Part shown: piece after piece, positions 55,989 to 64,000 of the stretch
How positions within the stretch are numbered: position 1 is the first letter of the stretch
How the letters are laid out: each line of letters begins with the position of its first letter
Assembly (NCBI GenBank): GCA_037951105.1
Contig: JBAMJV010003390.1
Coordinates: 163,542 to 227,541, forward strand
Direction of reading: 5' to 3'
DNA length: 64,000 nucleotides
From: Echinarachnius parma
Lineage: Eukaryota > Echinodermata > Echinoidea > Clypeasteroida > Echinarachniidae
Program-made: the position numbers and the translations under genes
Notes under the pieces: model-generated
Database searches by the model: none
What the model was told of the DNA's origin: nothing
The model's input: only the letters and a program-made list of their open reading frames with translations

Positions 55989-56362
55989 TCACATCACAAT
56001 ACATCTGCTCTCGGGCGGAGTCGGGTCTGAACGAGTGTTTGTATATTCTTGCGGCGCCTTCTCTTTCTTCTTTCGGTCCTCCTTCCTCGGTTTTGGTTTT
56101 TCTACGACGGTTTGGTTCTTCTTCCTGGAGATGTGACTCATGTTACGATCGCATGCATCCAGAGACTGCCAGAGAAAGTCAAGAAGTTCTATATCCTTGT
56201 CAATGTCTTCCTCCTGGTTGTCTTTCGTGTAACTCTCGAAGGCCCAGATCTTATCCTCTGGAATGCCGTACGTCTTCATACGGTCCTTGATATCTTGCAA
56301 CTCGTTTTCTGCTCTGCCTTGTATTTCTCCCTTATGTGTAATTATAATCATAGGGCTTCGAC
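55989..56362 (-). CDS. Gene B, last exon with CaaX tail
   Basis: 374 nt, MITE-derived acceptor as in gene A. Ends ...KPKPRKEDRKKKEK... CIVM and a stop. It is 12 bases shorter than in A, in the linker before the CaaX box. Confidence 0.85.
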
Positions 56363-59300
56363 CTGTTAAAGGAATAGTTGAGTATTGGTCAAACTTAACT
56401 TTGGTAACCAAACCTGCACCATTACGTCACAAAGTAATAGTTATAACTTCACCATGCTCGAAAGGTATACACAATTACAAACGACTAAGTAAAAGCCTGT
56501 TATCATTCAAAAAGAGCCATTAAAACACAAGAGGACGATCTCTAAAAAGGCATTGGTTTAAACCATTTTTATGACAAAATTATGCATGTGATGTTTTATT
56601 GAAATAATGATTAAATAGAGAGATCATCAACAAATATTTTAAAAAAACGCTTTTGAAAATTTTTGAAAAAGTGTAAGCATTTTGTAATTTTTTGAAAAAC
56701 CATCTAATTATTTGGGCCCCCAAATAATTATAGGATCAGATATATTTATTGATATTTCAGCCGTTTCTGGACCGATTTTGACCCAAAAAAAAAAATCATC
56801 AACGACTTTTTAAAAACCTATACTGATTTTTTTCAAAGTAGTCTTCGAGCATTTTTTGAAATTTTTCTGAAAAGTCTAAAATATCGCCCGATGATTGCCG
56901 GTGAAAAACATTTTGAATACAAATATATTTATGGATATTTCAGCCGTTTCTGAACCGATTTTGATCAATAAAGTTCATTCTGTCATTAAAAATTGTATGT
57001 TCTTTCGAATTTGACAGTCAGTTTTTCATTATCTCACACAAAATATCGAGGGGCACTTCAAGCAATACCAATACTCAACACTACCTTTAAGTGCAAAATT
57101 ACATATCTAAGTTTTTAGAACTAAAATGCTTTTTCACAATTCATACATACTGTTAGGGGTTTATGTTCGATTGTCTACACCAAGTTGGTCTACACCTAGA
57201 TGGTATACAACTCATTCTGTCTACCAGGCCTACCATTCAACTCTGAAATTTCCCAACTTTCCAAAACGATCCCTAACCCAAACCATACCATAAAGTCCTT
57301 AACCTTACCATAATCCGTAACCCAGTACCACTAACCATAATCATAGTCCCTGACTTTATCAATTTTCCAGTAGACCAAATGGTTGTAGACCAATCGGCAA
57401 CTTCCCCTTTTAGACAGAAGTAAATATTAAAAAATTAATACAAATAATACATACACTAAACCTAATGAAAATGTCCATGTTTTATATGACAAAGAGGACA
57501 AATATTGTGTATGACATTAATGCCCGCATTAATGTAGTAAAGGACTTACCATAGTATCCGTGAAGTTCTTGAACAAATTTGTCGATAAATGCAAAAGCTT
57601 CTCTTCTGCTCTCAGACCTGGACCAATAAGATAAAGATATACATTACGTACATTTCGAAAGCAAGATATCACACTGATCACATATACTAAATTAAACATA
57701 CAAATGGTAGGCCTATACTGAATCACACTCTTTACATCGAGAGGGATCCACTAGAGTTCTAGGGATCCACTAGAGTTCTAAGTAAGTTTTCAGGATTTGG
57801 AACAGATGTACTCACGTGACAAATGAGTCATGGTAGACGAAGATGGGACAGTGGCATTCTTCGTTATCTTGCCGAAGGATGGCGTCCTCCGGGTTCACAC
57901 CGCTTTCTCCACCTATTCAACAATTATATGACAACAATGAGGTAGCAATTTACTTCAGGTTATACGTGAATTTTATATTCAGATTATAGGCATGTACTCT
58001 CATAAAATACTTATCGGGCTTAACTCACATAGATCATCTGAACCATACCTCTCATCACATGATCACAAACGTATTATTGTAGATGTCTAGATGAATGGGT
58101 AAATCGTAAATGGTTGAGTAGTATATCAATAATGTCAACCTTTCCATCGGACGTATCGTTTTGAATTATCGATGACGTGACTGGACTATACTCACGAATT
58201 TGTCGCATGACGTCATCCATGAAATCCAGCGAGAAGCTAGCCATTCCGCGGTTGTCGACCAAGTTGAAATGTGTGTCCTTTATCTGCAGCTGAAGTCGTT
58301 CTCGGGTCTTGCCTCCTCCAGTCTCTTTCCCTCCGACTTCAAACACCACCTTGAATTCCCCTATGGAGAACATATGTAGGATATAAGAGGAAATGTGTTA
58401 ATTACATGAGAATCTAAGTTATTTAAAATAAAGCAAAGTCACACCGTGAATACAAAATTACTATCATTTGTTCGTAAAGTATCGAGATTTGCCGGAATGT
58501 CATATAATATACAATCTCAATACCGTAATATCTTGTGAGTTAGAGTCCAACAGAACGTGATTACGATGTCTGCAGGACGTGAATCGTTGCATTCAATTGG
58601 CATATGCGTATCGAAATGTATATTCGAAAATATCTATCAGTGGTTATAGCACTGCTTAATTTGTGACGAAAGAAAAGTTCTTGTAGTTATGATAAATAAT
58701 ACATTCTATCGAATTGACCATGTCACTAAAATCATTACAACATCCGGTCTAGGGTTCGAATCCCGAGGAAACCCTATTTCGTTGCTTGTTTAGATTTATA
58801 ATCGATTAGAAATATTACGAAAATCAATATGAAAATTATGTCGATAACCCATAAGCTTACCCGTGAGCACGTAATTGAGAGAATTGAGGAAGGTCGATTT
58901 GCCAGCGCTCATCTGACCAAACATGTTAATATTAGGCCTCGTATCATGCAGTGCTTCTGGTAGGTCAATGTTGGCAGCTTCCCCGGCCTCATATGACGTG
59001 ATCTTCTCTATCAACTCAGCCCTCTTGTTTTCCTTCGTCGCCCTTTCATCTGGATATAATAATAAATTGATGTTTCGCAGATTTATATTTTACAATGCTT
59101 TACTCAACCCTACGGGGACATTTTCAAATGCATTAAGTGGCTGGGAGACCAACAGGAAACGATGGCAAGACATTCAAATATCATCATTTTAAACATTACA
59201 AAGTTTATGATATTCTCGTGTTTACGAATTGCAATTCAAGTAAATTAAGAGGCCCATCCAATGTATATATAACTTTATATCAGGCCGTTTGCCATAATAA

Positions 59301-62300
59301 TAATAATAACTGCCATTTATATAGGGCTATTCCCGTGTGGATCATAGCGCTTTACACGATTATTATTACCCCGGTCAACAGATAAACACTGAAATCATTG
59401 CCATGAATGTTATATGTCAGTGGCGTAGCGAGGGCCAACGGATTGGGGGGGCACAATTGCGAGGGAGCGTAGCGGCCGAGGGGGGGGGGGGGGGGGGGGA
59501 GGGTGTGGGAGGGGGGTGTCCCCCCTCCCACGGTAGGGAGCTTTTGCAATTTTTCACTCGAAATAATTAAATCTGGTGCATACCTTGGAAGGAAATTTGA
59601 TGATACTAAAATTAAAGAAATCATGACTTAAATCATCTCCCTCATGATTAGACCGCTATACATAGTATACAAACACAATCAAACCTACACACACACCGGA
59701 CTCAAATACGCTCACATTTTCCGTGCATGTCTATACCTATTTGGGGGAGGGTGTGGGAGGGGGGTGTCCCCCCTCCCACGGTAGGGAGCTTTTGAAAAAT
59801 TTTCACTCGAAATAATGCAATCTGGTGCATACCTTGGAAGGAAATTTGATGATACTAAAATTAAAGCAATCATGACTTAAATCATCTCCCTCATGATTAG
59901 ACCGCTATACATAGTATACAAACACAATCAAACCTATACACACACCAGACTCAAATACGCTCACATTGTCCGTGCATGTCTATACTTATTTGGGGGAGGG
60001 TCCTCCCACGTGGAGAAATTTTGAAATTGGTGTTTAAGATATCACAAGTATGGTTATCATTGATCATTATTACTATTATTATTGTTATTGTTATGCATTT
60101 TGTAAGATTTTTTAAAGATTTAGCTTCGAAAAAAGGTGGGAGATGTTGGTACTTGTACAGGCCACTCCCGCATCAAAAAGTGGGGGATATATCCCCATTC
60201 CCTGGGATCTACGCTCGTGAACACACTAAAACACGCGCTGTTGATCCAATGTGTATCTCCTGGTGGAACTGTTGTTTCTGGCGTACATTTGAATTCAGAT
60301 CTGTCTGGTTAAGTGGATCTGTAAATGATGTGCTTGATGTAGAAGGATAATTTTCAAGAAGGGGTGGGGCAAGGGAGCGAAGCGACCAAGCGGGGGAGGG
60401 GGTGTCCCCCACACCCTCCCCAAATAAGGGGGTGTCCCCCTCCCACTGTAGATTAGCTTTTGTATATTTGGGGCTTTAAATTGTGCGATTTGGTGCATAC
60501 CCGAGACAGAATATATGATTCGTATAGTTCAAGCTATGGAATCAAACATACATAATGTATGCATATGAAAATGTGGGAGGCATGTCCCCCTTCCCCCGTC
60601 CCCCGCCTGTTGTCGTCCATTTTTCACGTACCGGGTGACTAGACCCACGACACTGGTCCCTTGGGTTAGGGTCAGTAGGCATATGTTCAACTGATCCAGA
60701 TGTCGATTCTGGAGAAGATGACTGGTGCTCTATAAAAAAAAACGAGAGGCAGCATGAGGCCCCTGGAGGGACGATTTACCATGCGCTAGGGCCTACGCGC
60801 TCTACTGAAATGCGTATATTCACGGAGCGTCGATCCTCGCGCGCGGGACTGACAATTCGCATAAGGCGCACAGTAGCTGAAGGGATGCCCTCTGCCTCCC
60901 ACTTGGAAGGATTCTTCAAACTGATATAGGTGCGCTATTGCTACTAGGGAACGACTGTTAGGTTGTTCTTTATTATCATTGATACGTCATTATCATCACA
61001 CATTTAATAAAACGTGATAATAATGAATGATATAGACACATTGGCTTCATTTCGGGTCTTCGACATGTATTTTTTTTTTTTTGCCAAACGATGACCCCCC
61101 CCCCCCCCCCCCCCCCCCCGTAGCTACGCCACTGTTATATGTGTTATGATGTATTTTGTGTAGTGAAAACGATGTAGGATACAGGAAAATTAAAAAGATT
61201 GATTTACCCAGCAGCCTTCTGTTTCCTGTTCGTCAGGAGTCAGTTCCCTCTCTTTCTTGAGGAACGGTATCATTTGAATGACCTCTGACACTGAGGGAAC
61301 AAGCATATCATCAAACAATTATCAAATGGAACAAACTCATCAATATTGTACAATAACTGACAATGTGAAATAAAAATAACAATAATTAAGTTAGTTGATT
61401 TGTCATGGGATACCATTTAGTAACCTGGCTACATGAAACCCCCGCAATGTGTACACTGTATAGTGCTACGGAAGTTGGAGCACGTGTCGTACCGACACCA
61501 GTATTTCAGAATAGCATAACAAATACAATAGCAAAAGCTCCAAAAATAAAGAAATGCACATACTGTACTATACTATGCAGTACAGATACCTTGCTTAGGA
61601 AGCCGATTCTTCCTGTGCGCTAGGATGACCAGACCCAAGATAATGGCGAGGATGAGGATGATGATGAATATGGCCAGGAAAGACGCCCCTACCGCATTGA
61701 TTCCTCTCTGACTGGCCTGGGTGGGGGTGGGGGTGGGCCCTGAGGAACATTAACCACGTTGAATCAGGAAATACGTTAAATATAATGTACATAAATGAAT
61801 TGACATCCTGCACATAGAGTGACAAAATAATCAGCTAAGAAGAAAAAGGAGGAGGAGGAGGAGGAGAAGAAGAAGAAGAAGAACAAGAAGAAGAAGAAGA
61901 AGAAGAAGATGAAGAAGAAGAAGAAGAAGAAGAAGAAGAAGAAGAAGAAGAAGAAGAAGAAGAAGAAGAAGAAGAAGAAGAAGAAGAAGAAGAAGAAGAA
62001 GAGAAGAAGAAGAAGAAGAAGAAGAAGAAGAAGAAGAAGAAGAAGAAGAAGAAGAAGAAGAAGAAGAAGAAGAAGAGAAGAAGAAGAAGAAGAAGAGGAA
62101 GAAAATGACAACAAAGAAGAAGATGAAGATGATGGAGAAGAAGAAGAAATTGAGTAATTCTTAAAAATTATTGAACTTTATATGATAAATAGGAATGAAG
62201 AACATTTGCCCAGAACCATCACAATTCCGACATATCAATTACACTCCCTCGGATAATTTCTGTTATGCAATATCTTATGTTCCAGCTCTACTTGCATTGG

Positions 62301-62892
62301 TTGGCCAACACCCCTTCAATGTTTTGCCAAATAATATGCACAAAGTACTACTTACCGTATTAAACATAAGAAACAATAAACATAAGGGGAACATCTATGG
62401 CAAAATTAAATTACAAAATTAGCATGTTATACTATTTCAGATATTTGTTAAAAACCATAAAGCATTTATTTAATATTATGGGTGTTACATTTCTTACAGA
62501 TATTAATATTTCGCAATACATGCGTCCCAGCAAGTATGATCATGTACCTGGCAGCGGAAGAACGGTGACCAATCTGGACGAGCGCCAGGGGTACGGAGTC
62601 CTCCTCTCTGCTTCACACGTCAAGTTCTTACTAGATCCACTCTTCGCATCCACAGTGATAGTGACAGTCAGCTTCCATGTGCCGTCCTCCAGGGCTTGTT
62701 GGACGGGTGGTACTACAGGCGCCTCAGCCACCCCAGCCGCGTCCCGCCAGATCACACTCACGTTAGGCTTGAAGCCAGACACTGTGCAGTCCAGGTTGAA
62801 TCTCAGGGACGTGTGATATGATGGTATAAAGCAGGGTCCTCCACCAACACTCTGGTCTTCACACTGCTTGATGAGGTGGCTCGATGCATTGG
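55989..62892 (-). CDS. Ig-domain / transmembrane / IFI44-like GTPase gene B, CaaX-ended (5' incomplete)
   Basis: Eight minus-strand exons: 62548-62892 (Ig), 61590-61739 (transmembrane), 61208-61290 (linker), 58861-59049 (P-loop), 58196-58360 (DxxG), 57816-57912, 57550-57617 and 55989-56362 (tail), about 490 residues. Junctions Ig/TM and TM/linker are both in phase (phase 1, usual for Ig modules), so this looks like one type I membrane protein: extracellular Ig, single helix, cytosolic IFI44-like GTPase, polybasic tail and C-terminal CIVM (CaaX). The linker exon is 83 nt against 75 in paralogue A and, as I read it, ends out of phase with the P-loop exon. The copy may therefore be frameshifted, or use a splice I have not seen. 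The first Ig exon starts mid-codon, so signal peptide and any further Ig exons lie beyond 62.9 kb, perhaps outside the window. Confidence 0.65.
56366..57090. mobile_element. T2-like MITE at the last-exon acceptor of gene B
   Basis: Same outer ends as 34386-35452. Inside, the sequence changes from the outer to the formerly nested element and back, as expected if homologous parts of the nested pair recombined and lost the rest. Confidence 0.75.
57550..57617 (-). CDS. Gene B, short exon without MITE
   Basis: 68 nt, identical in its coding bases to 35917-35984, with the ancestral acceptor TTATTGGTCCAG. Confidence 0.75.
57740..57783. repeat. Short tandem duplication GGATCCACTAGAGTTCTA
   Basis: Two adjacent copies of an 18-bp unit in copy B; copy A has one. 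Confidence 0.8.
57816..57912 (-). CDS. Gene B, short exon
   Basis: 97 nt, identical to 36943-37039. Confidence 0.75.
58196..58360 (-). CDS. Gene B, switch/G3 exon
   Basis: 165 nt, same boundaries as 37323-37487, with VDNRGMASFSLDFMDDVMRQ. Nearly identical to gene A. Confidence 0.85.
58861..59049 (-). CDS. Gene B, P-loop exon
   Basis: 189 nt, same boundaries as 37955-38143. Contains NINMFGQMSAGKSTFLNSLN (Walker A). Confidence 0.87.
59286..59385 (-). repeat. SINE or L2-like 3' end, inverted
   Basis: (ATA)n then ACTGCCATTTATATAGGGC...ATAGCGCTTTACACGATTATT is the inverse of the usual AAGCGCTATATAAAT tail of L2/CR1-like retroposons. Confidence 0.55.
59418..61134. mobile_element. Non-autonomous hAT element in an intron of gene B
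   Basis: CAGTGGCGTAGCGA at the left and inverse TAGCTACGCCACTG at the right, with a perfect 8-bp target duplication TTATATGT (59410-59417 and 61135-61142). CAGTGGCGTA ends plus 8-bp duplications are diagnostic of hAT. Inside are ~250-bp tandem repeats and poly-G/poly-C runs. No transposase seen. Confidence 0.88.
59500..60430. repeat. Tandem ~250-bp repeats inside the hAT element
   Basis: GGGAGGGTGTGGGAGGGGGG, TCCCACGGTAGGGAGCTTTT, TGGTGCATACCTTGGAAGG and GACCGCTATACATAGTATAC occur twice (59505-59750, 59751-59990) with diverged partial copies near 60000 and 60390-60500. Confidence 0.8.
61208..61290 (-). CDS. Gene B, juxtamembrane linker exon
   Basis: Acceptor TTCCCTCAG, donor GTAAAT. Encodes SEVIQMIPFLKKERELTPDE..., clearly the paralogue of 38428-38502, but 83 nt instead of 75 because of an extra 8 bases near the donor. 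This leaves it out of phase with 58861-59049. Confidence 0.6.
61590..61739 (-). CDS. Gene B, transmembrane exon
   Basis: 150 nt, acceptor TGTTCCTCAG, donor GTATCT. Encodes a short PTPTPTQASQRG stalk, a hydrophobic helix (VGASFLAIFIIILILAIILG...) and a basic stop-transfer HRKNR. Phase joins it to the Ig exon upstream and the linker exon downstream. The longer open frame on the same strand here is another frame and not coding. Confidence 0.75.
61840..62155. repeat. Long (GAA)n microsatellite
   Basis: About 300 bases of GAA/GGA/GAT repeat in the intron between the Ig and transmembrane exons. Poly-lysine, poly-phenylalanine and poly-serine frames are artefacts. The right flank matches 42540-42600. 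Confidence 0.95.
62548..62892 (-). CDS. Gene B, Ig-domain exon
   Basis: 345 nt, acceptor ACACCCTGCAG, donor GTACAT, phase 1 at both ends as is usual for Ig modules. The domain has the core pattern LDCTVSGFKPNVSVIWRD ... DGTWKLTVTITV ... NLTCEAER, i.e. two cysteines and a tryptophan, with the C1-set-like CxVxGFxPxxVxVxW signature. There are N-glycosylation sites at NAS, NVS and NLT, so it is extracellular. Further N-terminal exons are expected upstream. Confidence 0.8.
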
Positions 62893-63312
62893 CTGCAGGG
62901 TGTAGGGTGGTGACAGGTGGTGTTTTAGAAAATGTAGGAGGAAGCATCAAAAACAGACGAGGGCGCTAATAACACACCTCAATGATTAAATTATTTTCAT
63001 TCAATTTTAGGTGTTTTTTTTTTGTTTTCTTAAATTAATATCGGGTAAAAAAATTAACAGAATCAATTCAAAAGTCACTTTGGTATATGTTATCGATGCG
63101 CATGATTTATAAATTCAGTACTGATATTGTGAAAGTAAGCCATTGCTTACGGAGTATATTGTGGCTATTAAAGCTGTTTTAACAAATTTTAAAAATAAAC
63201 AAAAAACAGAAGTACGTTGGTTCGTTTCGAAGTGTACGAGCTCTTGCAATTCTAAGTTATAATCATTATTTTTGAAGTGCACTCTATACAAATTAAAAAC
63301 CAATATATATTT
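62893..63312. other. Intron upstream of the Ig exon
   Basis: No further exon is recognised. Confidence 0.4.
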
Positions 63313-63660
63313 TAAAGGGATCTAGTAACATTGTCCAAATCCTCAAATCTTACCCCGAGTACTATAGTGGTTCATTCATACCTAGTTGTATTCTTCTTAC
63401 CCCGAGTACTATAGTGGTTCATTCATACATAGTTGTATTCTTCTAACCTCGAGTACTGTAGTGGTTCATTCATACCTAGTTGTATTCTTCTTACCCCGAG
63501 TACTATAGTGGTTCATTCATACCTAGTTGTATTCTTCTTACCCCGAGTACTTTAGTGGTTCATTCATACCTAGTTGTATTCTTATTACCGATACAACATG
63601 TAACCGGTTTCGATTTTTCGAATTTCTCTTTCGTTCAAAAAATATCTACGATTGACAGGT
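63313..63660. repeat. 47-bp minisatellite within a TTAAAGGGA repeat
   Basis: TTAAAGGGATCTAGTAACATTG matches 30382. Then five copies of a unit with CCCCGAGTACTATAGTGG and CATACCTAGTTGTATTCTT (63348-63588). Units differ by single bases. Confidence 0.8.
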
Positions 63661-63698
63661 TGGGATGTAAATTATTAATTATTTCAACCAACATAAAT

Positions 63699-64000
63699 TT
63701 AAAGGGGTAGTACAGTTTGGTAAGGCTGAGCTTTAGTAAACAAAACCTACACAATAACATTACAAACAAATATTTATAACTCCACCATGCTCGAAAGGTA
63801 TTGAAATTACAAATTACTAAGTAAAACGCGTGTAATCATTGACAAACAGCTATTAAACACAACGCTTAAGTAAGAAGCCTGTAATGATTAAAAACAGCCA
63901 TTAAAACTCAAAAGGGCGCTCTCTATTGGTTTCAACCATTTTTCAAACAAAATTATGCCTGTGATGTTTTATTGAGATAATGATTAAATAGAGAGATTAT
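63699..64000. mobile_element. T2-like MITE, cut by the window end
   Basis: TTAAAGGGGTAGTACAGTTTG, then GGCTGAGCTTTAGTAAAC and AAAGGGCGCTCTC, as in 34616-35149. Right end not in the window. Confidence 0.7.

Noticed and set aside
57740-57783. Cloning-vector polylinker because of GGATCCACTAG
   Set aside because: The sequence differs from common polylinkers (AGAGTTCTA order) and one copy is present at the matching place in copy A, so it is genomic.
58740-58795. tRNA gene suggested by GGGTTCGAATCCC
   Set aside because: Only a B-box-like stretch is present, with no A box at the right distance; probably a SINE scrap in the intron of gene B.
61776-62157. Poly-lysine, poly-arginine, poly-serine and poly-phenylalanine open frames
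   Set aside because: Translations of the GAA microsatellite; they lie in an intron by phase.
63348-63588. CRISPR array
   Set aside because: The repeats are contiguous 47-bp units without unique spacers, in an animal genome.

Overview
The window looks like nuclear DNA of a marine invertebrate, probably a deuterostome (echinoderm-, hemichordate- or amphioxus-like). The evidence is AT-rich DNA, genes split by long introns with GT-AG boundaries, dense short DNA transposons, RTE- and CR1/L2-type LINEs, an LGR-type GPCR and IFI44-like GTPases. The species is not identified. No CRISPR array, rRNA or bacterial gene organisation is visible, and I recognised no retrovirus, LTR element or Polinton.

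Region 1-16.4 kb is the 3' part of a plus-strand gene for a rhodopsin-family receptor related to relaxin receptors and other LGRs. One exon (1171-1365) carries TM5 and the last (16091-16360) carries TM6-TM7. The 14.7 kb intron between them holds nested foldback repeats (1.6-4.3 kb), an element with TIRs at 4761 and 9549 that contains a minus-strand Myb/SANT-like mini-gene, a pogo/Tigger-like MITE, a broken RTE LINE (10.6-14.0 kb, minus) and T2/Kolobok-like TTAA MITEs.

Region 16.4-33 kb is intergenic and almost wholly repeats: a CR1/L2 LINE fragment, T2-like MITEs, a MITE enclosing a tRNA-like unit, ~285-bp tandem repeats, a CGTACG-rich repeat block, a 1.6 kb near-perfect palindrome and several mariner-like MITEs.

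Regions 30-42.6 kb and 49.5-62.2 kb are two copies of a tandem segmental duplication, each carrying a minus-strand GTPase gene of the IFI44 type. Splice phases chain all six exons of copy A. Copy B has the same exons, and upstream of them, in matching phase, a transmembrane exon and an Ig-domain exon. This predicts an Ig / transmembrane / GTPase receptor whose tail is polybasic and ends in a CaaX prenylation motif. MITEs sit directly at two of the splice acceptors. The duplicates are separated by a ~4.9 kb element with long inverted ends (43152-48042) that carries a broken gene of an uncharacterised nuclease-like plus CXC family, and by a LINE tail. The last 1.1 kb has a minisatellite and the start of another T2-like MITE.

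The main result is the Ig-TM-GTPase architecture with CaaX tail and its MITE-embedded splice acceptors. Exon boundaries come from reading splice signals and codon phase by eye; no transcript or database search was possible.
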